This document shows, piece by piece, positions 25,306 to 32,209 of a DNA stretch of 32,209 nucleotides. Below the pieces are notes generated by a model that saw only the letters and a list, made by a program, of their open reading frames with translations, made no database searches and had not been told where the DNA came from. The first letter of the stretch is position 1. Every line of letters begins with the position of its first letter. A program made the translations under genes and the position numbers. The stretch comes from Bifidobacteriaceae bacterium. Lineage in GTDB: Bacteria; Actinomycetota; Actinomycetes; Actinomycetales; WQXJ01. Location of the stretch: positions 1 through 32,209 of the forward strand of contig JAITJY010000082.1 of the NCBI GenBank assembly GCA_031278675.1. The letters run 5' to 3'.

Positions 25306-25903
25306 TGCGCAGCCTATCCATAGCCACGCGGACAACCGCCACCAGGGCCTGTTTGGCCGCTTCTTTCGAGCGGGCATCCGAATACATGATTGGGATGTCA
25401 GACCCTACCGCCAAAGCGTCCCGCACATCTTCCAACGTGTGGCGGGCAATCCCATCGAAACAGTTGATCACAACCACGAACGGGATATTGCGTGATTCAA
25501 AGTAGTCGACCGCAGTGAAACCTTGGTCCAAGCGGTCGGTGTCCACCAGCACCACGGCGCCAATCGCCCCGCGTACCAGGTCATCCCACATGAACAAGAA
25601 CCGTTCCTGGCCGGGGGTGCCGAACAGGTAGAGCCACAAGGATTCGCCCAGGGCAATCCTGCCGAAGTCCATCGCTACGGTAGTGGTGTCTTTTTGCGCG
25701 GCCCGCCGGCCGGCATCGTCCACCCCGAGCGAATGCTCTGTCATATCGGCTTCCGTGTTCAACGGCTCAATGTCAGAGACTGCGCCGATAAACGTGGTTT
25801 TGCCCACAGCGAAGCCGCCCGCCACCACGATCTTGACGACCGTTGGCGGCTTAGGCCTTGTCACGGCGCCCCCTTGGGTCTGTTCATAGCTCGGATATTG
25901 CAT
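25298..25903 (-). CDS. Ras-like small GTPase of the conservon (CvnD) family
   Basis: A 201-residue GTPase. The P-loop is GGFAVGKTTF. The switch II region is FGTPGQERFLFMWDDL, as in the CvnD family with GTPGQ in place of the usual DxxG. The base-specificity motif is VINCFDG (NxFD rather than NKxD), and the G5-like segment is SDARSKE. CvnD-type GTPases work with the roadblock and DUF742 partners encoded just upstream; MglA of Myxococcus is a distant functional parallel. ATG at 25903 lies 20 nt inside the DUF742 gene, an overlap typical of conservons. GTG at 25864 with AAGGGGG upstream is an alternative start. Confidence 0.92.
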   Translation of the reverse strand: MQYPSYEQTQGGAVTRPKPPTVVKIVVAGGFAVGKTTFIGAVSDIEPLNTEADMTEHSLGVDDAGRRAAQKDTTTVAMDFGRIALGESLWLYLFGTPGQERFLFMWDDLVRGAIGAVVLVDTDRLDQGFTAVDYFESRNIPFVVVINCFDGIARHTLEDVRDALAVGSDIPIMYSDARSKEAAKQALVAVVRVAMDRLRNA

Positions 25904-26816
25904 TCAGAACACTCTCCAGTAACTCCAGGGTTTGTTCGCGGCTGACGGCTCCACCGTTGTTGATACCACCAGAGCCGGCCACCGTGTCGTGGACCAACAG
26001 CACACCGGATTCGGCTAAATCCGAAACCAGGACCTTGACTACCCCAACCGGCAGTTTTAGGTGGGCGGAAACCTCCGCGACCGTCAAATAGGCCGTAGCG
26101 ATTTGCCGGACAATTGCCAATTCCTCGGGCGAGAGCCCCTTACCTTTTTCGGCCAGCCACTGCTGGTTGGCCACCTCCAAAATTGATTCCAAACGAGTGT
26201 CGGTGGTCGCCTGGGTTCGCCCCCGCGTCACCACGAACGGCCGGACCGAGGAAATGTCCTCTTCCCCGCCCGCACCGCCTTCTGCCGCCCCGTTCGGCTG
26301 CTCCGACCGGCCCGCTCCGCTGCCCCCAGCGGCGCCTCGCACCACGGGTAGGGCTCCCGACGGCGGCTGAGCCGAAGAACGAGCTACCCCTAAGCCCGAT
26401 CCCGACCCGCCAGACTGCCGGCCCCCCGACGCTAAGCCCGCTGACGTCCCGCTCGGCGCGTATGACGCCGGCCGGGAAGTTGGAGCCGGTTCGGCCTGCG
26501 CCCGGACCACCGGACCGGACCCAGAAACCGGTCTGCTTGATTCGTGTTGCGCTGCGAACGCTTCGGCAGTTGGCCCCACCAAGACCGGTTCGGGTGGTGT
26601 GTCGGCGGTGCGCACCGGTCTGCGCCGCTGGACCTGGATTGGGCGGCCGCCGCGTGGCACCACTTGCCGTTTCGCCCCTGGCGGTCCAGCCGGCTCGCCG
26701 GGCGCCGGCACATGGATGTTGGCCGGGTTGGACAGCGAGTCGAAAGACCGTTCAGGCGTGCCGGGTGGACCGGCGGGCCGGGCCCGCACCCGGTTCTGGG
26801 GGATCTCTGGGGTCAC
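25884..26816 (-). CDS. DUF742 protein (conservon CvnC type) with long disordered N-terminus
   Basis: A 310-residue protein. The DUF742 domain occupies about residues 190-310 (SSVRPFVVTRGRT, AYLTVAEVSAHLKLPVGVVK, VLVSDLAESGVLLV), which resembles a winged-helix fold. CvnC proteins are usually about 110-150 residues. The extra ~185 residues here are Pro/Gly/Ser-rich and likely disordered. The GTG start overlaps the roadblock gene's stop by 4 nt (GTGA), and the end overlaps the GTPase start. The family is thought to bridge the sensor and the GTPase; the exact role is unknown. Confidence 0.88.
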   Translation of the reverse strand: MTPEIPQNRVRARPAGPPGTPERSFDSLSNPANIHVPAPGEPAGPPGAKRQVVPRGGRPIQVQRRRPVRTADTPPEPVLVGPTAEAFAAQHESSRPVSGSGPVVRAQAEPAPTSRPASYAPSGTSAGLASGGRQSGGSGSGLGVARSSAQPPSGALPVVRGAAGGSGAGRSEQPNGAAEGGAGGEEDISSVRPFVVTRGRTQATTDTRLESILEVANQQWLAEKGKGLSPEELAIVRQIATAYLTVAEVSAHLKLPVGVVKVLVSDLAESGVLLVHDTVAGSGGINNGGAVSREQTLELLESVLNAISEL

Positions 26817-27268
26817 ATCCCACCTCGCACGGTGCCTGTCGTGGGCAACGAATCACGCATCTGGGCAATTAGGGCTGGCGTGAGGAAGGTTTCGGCGCGG
26901 CCCACCAGGGTCGCCATCTCGTAGCCCACCAGGCCCACATCGGAATCCGGCTCGCACAGCACAGCCAGCACCGATCCGTTCGAGATGGACATGAGCATCA
27001 CGAAGCCTTCCTCGTATTCGATCACGGACTGGCGGTCGCGCCCAATACCCAACTCTCGGCCGGCGCCCCGGGCCAAGGATGACATACCGGAGCAGATCGC
27101 TGCCATGATGTCTCCCACGGTCCTGTCAGCGCCGCCGGACATGGTCATCAGCAAGCCGTCGGCGCTGACTACCACGCCTAGACGGGCGCCTGGGGTGGAG
27201 CGGACGAACGAGTCTAGGAGCCAGGTCAGGTCCTGCCTGTTCTCCCCATGCTGGTAATTGGCGGTCAT
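26813..27268 (-). CDS. Roadblock/LC7-domain protein (conservon CvnB type)
   Basis: A 151-residue roadblock/LC7 protein. The core runs from LTWLLDSFVRSTPGARLGVV through SADGLLMTMSGG to VLAVLCEPDSDVGLVGYEM. It is of the MglB/CvnB class that binds, and often stimulates GTP hydrolysis by, a partner small GTPase. Its partner is most likely the CvnD-type GTPase two genes downstream. The ATG at 27268 has a strong AAGGAGG with a 6-nt gap. The 65-nt gap to the sensor gene is the widest junction in the operon. Confidence 0.93.
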   Translation of the reverse strand: MTANYQHGENRQDLTWLLDSFVRSTPGARLGVVVSADGLLMTMSGGADRTVGDIMAAICSGMSSLARGAGRELGIGRDRQSVIEYEEGFVMLMSISNGSVLAVLCEPDSDVGLVGYEMATLVGRAETFLTPALIAQMRDSLPTTGTVRGGM

Positions 27269-27333
27269 CTGAGTCCTCCTTGGATGCGTGAGCAGTGTGT
27301 CCCTTGCGGCGTTGCGGGAGTGTATTTCACGTC

Positions 27334-30300
27334 TTACCCTTTCCCAGCCGACGCGCGGGATCCGCTGCGGCCACGCCTAGTGCCGATTTGGAAGGCCGAT
27401 AGTGCGGAACGGATCTTATCCGCATCACGCGCCTTCGGCGGTGAGGTGACTGGTGGAGCGACAGCCGGAACGGACGATGCCCCCGTCTGTCTACGAGCCA
27501 AGCTCGAAGCCGGTTTGGATTCGGTCCGCTCCGGCTTGTAGGCGGCTAGCCCAGCGAGTTCCGCCAGAGCCTCTTCCTGGATTGAGGCTTTCAGCGCGAT
27601 CGCCGAACCGGCGATCGGGGATCCGAGGTCCGGTATGGCGAGCGCCGAGTTGCCGCCTCCGGGCTGCATCATGGTGCCGCCTGCCGTGAAGCTCCCGGTG
27701 TGAGGGAACGCCGGGCGGGCCGATGGCGCATCGACCCTGGACGGGGCAGCCACCTGGGTGGCGGGCCGGCCGCCGACTCCAGTCGGGGCGACCTGCCCTG
27801 GGGTCATGGTTCCCGGAGTCATAGTTCCCGGAGTCATGGTGCCAGGAGTCATGGTGCCAGGAGTCATCGCTCCCGGTGCTATGACTCCTGGAGTCATAGT
27901 CCCTGGGCTCATAGTCCCCGGGGTCATGACACCGCCAGGCGCGGCAACGGCGGGCGGCGGTTTGAATTGCACCGCGCCCTCGGTTCCACCGCCAGGGCTG
28001 AACTGGCCCGCCACGGGACCGGGTTGGGCAGGGCCACCCACGCCCGCCGGCCCGCCTGGGACCAGAACGCCCGGACCGGCTTGCACCGGACCGCCGGGGC
28101 CGCCTGGGGCCGGGACGCCTTGGAGTGGACCGCCGATGCCGCCCGGGCCACCTGGACCGCCGGGTCCGCCTGGGGCCGGGATACCTTGGGCCGGGCCTCC
28201 CGGCCGTGGTATCTGACCTGGTGGAACACTGGCCGGGCCGGGCAGTGCCCCTGGCAACGGGGCGCCCGGTCCTGGACCGGGCGGACCGGGTGGGCCAGCC
28301 GGGCTGATTGGACCAGGTATCTGGCCGGGCGCCGGCACGCCGAGCGGTGGTACCGCCAACGCCGATTGACTTGGGTCGGCCTGGTCGGGAGCGGCTTGGC
28401 CGCGCGACGGCACCTGACCAAACTGGCGCAGCGGTAGCGGGCCGGACGGTGCGCGCTCCTCGCGCGGGCCACCCGCCGCACTGACAACGGGTCCCGGGCC
28501 ACGGACCGGCGGGGCAGCGCCCCGCTGAGGCAGCCCGCCGGGCGCCTGCTTCAGGCTACCCAACGGCGGGCCAGTTGGCCCTGGACGCCCAGGCTCCGCT
28601 CCATCTGAGGCCTGCCGGGCACCTGTCTGCCCGGCAGGGCCAGGCGGCTGAGTTCGCGCGCCTCCTGGCCCAGTTGGGCCACTTGGCCCCGGACGGCCGC
28701 CCCCGCCACCAGGTGGGCCGCTCGGGCCAGATGGGCCGGGCGCGCCCGGCCGTCCGGCTTGAGGCCCAGTTGAGCCGCTGGGACCGCCTGCCCCGGGCCG
28801 CGCAGCGTCCGGTCCACCCGGACCAGTTGGCGCTACTCGTCCAGCCCCAGGTCCGGTGGGACCACTGGTTCCTGGCCGCACTGCACCGCTGCTCGGTCCA
28901 CGCGAGCCATCAACGCCAGCCCCAGCGGGCGCCGACTCACCGGTGGCCTTGCCGGGCGCCACAGGACCGGGCGCTGCCGCGCCGGAACCTTCCGGGGCCT
29001 GCTTAGCCGCACCAGTCGGCGGGATCAGGCCGGGCGGAGCGGTGGCGCTGGGAGATGGCATGGCGCCGGGGGAACCCGGTACGGGCGGGAACGATTCGGC
29101 CCCGCCGCGTTTGATGGACGCCGGACGGCGCCGCACGGGCATCCGCGCGGGCTGCTCGCCGGTGGCGAGGGCTTCCGAGAAAGCAGGCAGATCGCCGGAC
29201 GATCCCGCCGTCCTGCCTGCCCGGGGAGCCGCCCCGGCACCGCGCGCGGCTGCGGCGTCTGCGAGTGGGCCCTGCCCCGCGCTCGGCGGACCGCCGGGCG
29301 CGGTGGCCCCTCTCGCTGGTGTCCCGCCGCGAGGAGTCCCACCAGGGACTGCCCCACCCACGGGGACCCCACCAGAAGCGCTCCCACCAGCAGGAACACT
29401 ACCAGGAGCACTGCCAGGAACACTGCCAGGAACACCGTCCGGGCCAGCCCCGGCGCCGCCGGTCACGGGCCGTTCAAGCACTGTGTGGCCGTCGGCCGAA
29501 TGCCGCGGCAAGGCCGCCGCAGGGTTAGCCCCTTCACCAAGCGGCGAGAACCGGGCACCCAACGGCACAAATCCGCTGGTGCGGTCCGGCCGCGCGGGAG
29601 CGGCCGCATGGGTGGTGGCAGCGGGGATGATGCCGGCGGGGGCCGAGACCGGCACATCCGTTCGGGGCCGAGCAGGCGGCGGCGCGCTCCGAGGCGGCAC
29701 ACCACTGCTTGGCGCCTGCGCCGGCTCACCGCGTTTCGGCAGATCACCAGGCGCGCTAGCGAGCTGCACCGGCCGGAAGGTCTCAGCCGTGGGCGGCGCT
29801 GCGGTCACCACGGAGGGTTCCAGGTTCGGCTGAGGCGGCAACACCAAGGCTTCCGGACCAAGCGCCGGGTGCGGCCCCGAAGCGGGCCTGTCATCCACAA
29901 GCTTCGACGGAATCCGCAAAATAGCGGTAGTGCCACGCCCCTCTTCGTTTTGACCAGGCGCGAAGCTGACCGCAGCGCCGAGGCGCGCTGCCAACCGGGC
30001 GACCACCACCACACCAAGGCGGCCGTGAGCCAGGTCTTCCGGGCCGGCCCCTTCGCGAGCGATCCGGTTGAGAGTCGCCAACTCGGCGGGGGACATCCCG
30101 ACGCCGGTGTCGGAAATGCTGACGACGACATCGCCGTGGTGGTTTGTCGCACCCACCTCGACGGCTGCCCCCTCGGGGCTGAACGCAGTCGCGTTTTCGA
30201 GCAGTTCGGCCACCAGGTGCGCCAACGGCACCACAGCATAGGACCGGATCATCGGGTCCCAATCCATGGAGATCCTGATCCGCTCGTAGTGTTCGATCTG

Positions 30301-31089
30301 CGACGATGCCGTCCGCACCACATCGGAGACCGACAACGGATCGCGGATGGCCCGCTCCGGGTCCCGCCCGGCCAGGATCATCTGCGTTTCGGAACCGCGC
30401 CGCATCCGCGCCATCAGGTTGTCCAACGCGAACAACGCGAACAGTTTGTCGGGGTCGGTTTCCGACTGCTCCAATTCGTCGAGAATCTTCAGGGCACGTC
30501 CCACCAGCGAGATCTCGCGGCGCGCCGCAGTGTTGATCGCCTGCGGAATGGCTTCTTCGAGGACCCCGGCCGCTTGGCGCGGTGGTGGGGCTTCCGGTAG
30601 CTGGTAAGCCGACTCTGCCGGCGGCTCCGACGGCGTAACAACCTGGACCTGTTGCAACTCGGCGGCGGGGCGCCGGGCAGGCAGTGCGGCCGCAGGCACA
30701 ACCGCAGGCACAACCGCAGCGGACGGCTCAGCGATGATTGAACCGAAGGGTGCGCCGGCTTCGCCACCTGGCGGGGCTTGAACCGCTACCACCTCGCTCG
30801 CAACCCCGAGCGAGCCCGCCGGCAACTGTGCCACCGGGCCCTGCGGGACGCCCTGTTGAGCGACGGGGGGCAACAGTGCCACCCCACCTCCGCCACTAGG
30901 CATGTGTCCCAAGACAGAAGCGACCTCGGAGCGGAGGTCCTTAACCCCCCGCAACATGGACACCAGGACCACCAGTGCCACAATCGCCAGGAGCGTCAGG
31001 ATCGCTCCAATTTGGACCAAATTGGGGAAGCTGGCCAAGTCGAAGAGCTGATCCAGCCCCGTCTCGGCCAGAACTTGGATAGTTCGCAT
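27334..31089 (-). CDS. Giant conservon-type sensor with a histidine-kinase ATPase domain and collagen-like tail
   Basis: A 1251-residue protein. One membrane segment lies at about 26-46 (LTLLAIVALVVLVSML), with almost nothing outside the cell. A dimerisation-like helix region spans about 185-245 and an HATPase domain about 270-400: N box LVAELLENATAFSPEG, G1 ISDTGVGMS, G2 GRLGVVVVARLA. In CvnA-type proteins the helix motif usually reads LDHLATRMRR; here it is LDNLMARMRR, with Asn224 in place of His. Residues ~400-1180 are low-complexity Pro/Gly/Ala, including collagen-like GPxGPx stretches and a tandem TMTPG repeat. The tail ends with ADKIRSALSAFQIGTRRGR, a conserved CvnA-type C-terminal segment. 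ATG at 31089 overlaps the upstream stop (TGATG). A frame to 31119 exists but is less likely. Confidence 0.85.
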   Translation of the reverse strand: MRTIQVLAETGLDQLFDLASFPNLVQIGAILTLLAIVALVVLVSMLRGVKDLRSEVASVLGHMPSGGGGVALLPPVAQQGVPQGPVAQLPAGSLGVASEVVAVQAPPGGEAGAPFGSIIAEPSAAVVPAVVPAAALPARRPAAELQQVQVVTPSEPPAESAYQLPEAPPPRQAAGVLEEAIPQAINTAARREISLVGRALKILDELEQSETDPDKLFALFALDNLMARMRRGSETQMILAGRDPERAIRDPLSVSDVVRTASSQIEHYERIRISMDWDPMIRSYAVVPLAHLVAELLENATAFSPEGAAVEVGATNHHGDVVVSISDTGVGMSPAELATLNRIAREGAGPEDLAHGRLGVVVVARLAARLGAAVSFAPGQNEEGRGTTAILRIPSKLVDDRPASGPHPALGPEALVLPPQPNLEPSVVTAAPPTAETFRPVQLASAPGDLPKRGEPAQAPSSGVPPRSAPPPARPRTDVPVSAPAGIIPAATTHAAAPARPDRTSGFVPLGARFSPLGEGANPAAALPRHSADGHTVLERPVTGGAGAGPDGVPGSVPGSAPGSVPAGGSASGGVPVGGAVPGGTPRGGTPARGATAPGGPPSAGQGPLADAAAARGAGAAPRAGRTAGSSGDLPAFSEALATGEQPARMPVRRRPASIKRGGAESFPPVPGSPGAMPSPSATAPPGLIPPTGAAKQAPEGSGAAAPGPVAPGKATGESAPAGAGVDGSRGPSSGAVRPGTSGPTGPGAGRVAPTGPGGPDAARPGAGGPSGSTGPQAGRPGAPGPSGPSGPPGGGGGRPGPSGPTGPGGARTQPPGPAGQTGARQASDGAEPGRPGPTGPPLGSLKQAPGGLPQRGAAPPVRGPGPVVSAAGGPREERAPSGPLPLRQFGQVPSRGQAAPDQADPSQSALAVPPLGVPAPGQIPGPISPAGPPGPPGPGPGAPLPGALPGPASVPPGQIPRPGGPAQGIPAPGGPGGPGGPGGIGGPLQGVPAPGGPGGPVQAGPGVLVPGGPAGVGGPAQPGPVAGQFSPGGGTEGAVQFKPPPAVAAPGGVMTPGTMSPGTMTPGVIAPGAMTPGTMTPGTMTPGTMTPGTMTPGQVAPTGVGGRPATQVAAPSRVDAPSARPAFPHTGSFTAGGTMMQPGGGNSALAIPDLGSPIAGSAIALKASIQEEALAELAGLAAYKPERTESKPASSLARRQTGASSVPAVAPPVTSPPKARDADKIRSALSAFQIGTRRGRSGSRASAGKG
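27785..27935. repeat. 15-bp tandem repeat within the sensor gene
   Basis: About ten 15-bp units (plus strand GGAGTCATGGTGCCA and variants) encode the TMTPG-type repeats near the C-terminus of the sensor. The protein run is MTPGTMSPGTMTPGVIAPGA, then five further units. Silent differences between units show that the array is not brand new, but length changes between strains are likely. Confidence 0.85.
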
Positions 31090-32207
31090 CAGGTGCAGAG
31101 TCCTTTCCGGCCGTCCCACGGGTAGCCCGTCTCACCGTTGGGTCCCTTGGTGGGCCACACGAAGTCTACGTAATCTTCGCACTGCTGGAGGGAAAACTGG
31201 TACTGCTTTTCGCGCGCCGGCCCGGTTACTCCGTCCCAGGGGTCCAGCAAGCGGTGGCAGCTATCGTTTGTCCTGTTCATCGCAGAGTTGGTGCAACTAC
31301 GGAACTCCCAGCCAGCAAACCAGATCTTGTGCCTGTCGCCATAGTCCCCGTCCTCCATTGAGGCTTTATGTCCCACCGCACCGCGTGGGTTATAGCCTTG
31401 GCCCCACCATTGGCCGTCCATCTTACGCCACAACACGTAGCCTTGCCCAGTCTGGACGTGCTCCACATTAACATCAAGCCGTTCGATGGGGTAGTGGTCG
31501 ATATGTTCATAGCTGGTGGTCACGCCCCAGCCGTACAAAGCGCCAGTACTCGACAGAGCCGTCATGGCCGTCAAGGCCGAAGTCATCCGGACAAACTTGA
31601 CACCAGCGGGCTGGTCCAAGTAGCCGGGGTTGCGCGCTTGCTCGCTGCTGCAATCGGACGTCGAGGTCCCGCCGCAAGCCCGGCCAATCGCCTGGATACC
31701 AGACGAACCCCAGGTCAGGACGCGGCCCGTGGAAAGCAACGCAGCCCCAAAATAAATGCCGGAGTGGACTTGGATGATGTATTCGTCGGGGTTGTTCGCG
31801 CGGAACCAGGGAGAGAGCGCTTCGGTCCGGACCGGCACTACTTTCCGCGAGCTGTCTGGAGTAACTCCCCCGGAATAAATCAGCCCGGGGCCACCTTGCG
31901 CCCCCGGCACCTCAAAGTTATCCGAGCCGCCCAGGTGCCACACTTCGCCGTTCTCCATCATGATCCAGGTTGTTTGGTAGCCCGATTCAACCTGGGTGGG
32001 CATGTAGCCCTCAATGGTCGGCGACGGCAGGCCAACGCCATCGGTCGCCAGATAAGCCACCTGGGTCGCTCCGACGCTCCAGCCACGTCCACCGTAGAAG
32101 GACCGTCCCCAGGAATAGATCCAACCTTGCTTGTCCACGGCCACGCCGCCGTAGTGCGCGGTCGAGATCATTTGGATGTTGCACAGTTCCGGCTTGGATG
32201 AGTTCCA
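31089..32207 (-). CDS. RCC1-like beta-propeller protein, 5' end outside the window
   Basis: The frame is open to the right edge, so the start is missing; 372 codons are visible. RCC1-type repeats can be recognised: STAHYGGVAVDKQGWIYSWG, TTWIMMENGEVWHLGGS, GAALLSTGRVLTWGSSG, TAMTALSSTGALYGWG and GYVLWRKMDGQWWGQGYNPR. Each has the x-S/T-x-G-x-hydrophobic-x-x-W-G pattern of a propeller blade. The C-terminal ~70 residues contain several cysteines (FRSCTNS, NDSCHRLL, QQCEDYV, KGLCT) that could form disulfides, which suggests a secreted or surface-exposed protein. No sorting signal or membrane anchor is seen at the C-terminus. The stop overlaps the sensor start (TGATG), so the two are probably made together; a ligand-binding or adhesive partner of the sensor or pilus is a reasonable guess. 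Confidence 0.75.
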   Translation of the reverse strand, partial: WNSSKPELCNIQMISTAHYGGVAVDKQGWIYSWGRSFYGGRGWSVGATQVAYLATDGVGLPSPTIEGYMPTQVESGYQTTWIMMENGEVWHLGGSDNFEVPGAQGGPGLIYSGGVTPDSSRKVVPVRTEALSPWFRANNPDEYIIQVHSGIYFGAALLSTGRVLTWGSSGIQAIGRACGGTSTSDCSSEQARNPGYLDQPAGVKFVRMTSALTAMTALSSTGALYGWGVTTSYEHIDHYPIERLDVNVEHVQTGQGYVLWRKMDGQWWGQGYNPRGAVGHKASMEDGDYGDRHKIWFAGWEFRSCTNSAMNRTNDSCHRLLDPWDGVTGPAREKQYQFSLQQCEDYVDFVWPTKGPNGETGYPWDGRKGLCT

Positions 32208-32209
32208 AG

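Noticed and set aside
26114..26872. Plus-strand Pro-rich frames opposite the DUF742 and sensor genes (also 28856-29833)
   Set aside because: These are reverse-strand readings of Pro/Gly/Ala-rich coding repeats. The minus-strand frames carry recognisable domains and overlapping operon junctions.
27269..27333. Internal promoter before the roadblock gene
   Set aside because: A TACACT element exists on the minus strand, but no acceptable -35 lies 16-19 bp upstream.

Overview
The window is high-GC DNA from an actinomycete-type actinobacterium. The support is the gene order rpoB-rpoC-rpsL-rpsG-fusA-tuf with actinobacterial protein sequences, a conservon-type GTPase cassette (histidine-kinase-like sensor, roadblock protein, DUF742 protein, Ras-like GTPase), and frequent GTG and TTG starts. 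The genus cannot be fixed from the sequence alone. Nearly every gene lies on the minus strand. The exceptions are the partial flavin monooxygenase at the left edge and a small membrane protein near 19 kb.

Layout from left to right. (1) 3-929, plus: 3' end of a luciferase-like flavin monooxygenase, converging on cimA. (2) 926-2700, minus: (R)-citramalate synthase with a leader that reads as a transcription attenuator, made of a 12-codon Ile/Val-rich leader peptide and an intrinsic terminator. (3) 2809-5482, minus: a TauE/SafE-type permease, a stand-alone EF-Tu-domain-2-like protein, and a DUF1345 membrane protein with a 9-residue-repeat N-terminus. The spacers here carry a 25-bp tandem repeat, a 19-bp inverted repeat and G-rich repeats. 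(4) 6137-18411, minus: the transcription and translation core, in transcription order rpoB, rpoC, rpsL, rpsG, fusA, tuf. Promoters can be read upstream of rpoB and rpsL, and there is a terminator after tuf. Five of the six genes start with GTG or TTG. (5) 18892-19478, plus: a small single-pass membrane protein whose N-terminus appears to be frameshifted. (6) 19839-32207, minus: the most unusual part, a nine-gene unit.

The nine-gene unit runs, in transcription order: RCC1-like beta-propeller protein (5' end outside the window), giant sensor with a histidine-kinase-type ATPase domain, roadblock/LC7 protein, DUF742 protein, Ras-like GTPase, Aer-like PAS protein, PilB, PilT, PilC. Seven of the eight junctions overlap or are separated by only 6 nt, so co-transcription and coupled translation are likely. 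The layout suggests that a conservon-type small-GTPase switch is wired directly to type IV pilus extension and retraction motors. This resembles in principle the MglA/MglB control of pili in Myxococcus, but with actinobacterial conservon parts and two extra candidate sensory proteins. No intact pilin gene follows pilC; only a short pilin-C-terminus-like reading frame is visible there.

A short motif, CGATGCCGT followed by a C-rich stretch, recurs in several intergenic spacers and looks like a dispersed element family. I saw no tRNA, rRNA, CRISPR array, insertion sequence or prophage gene.
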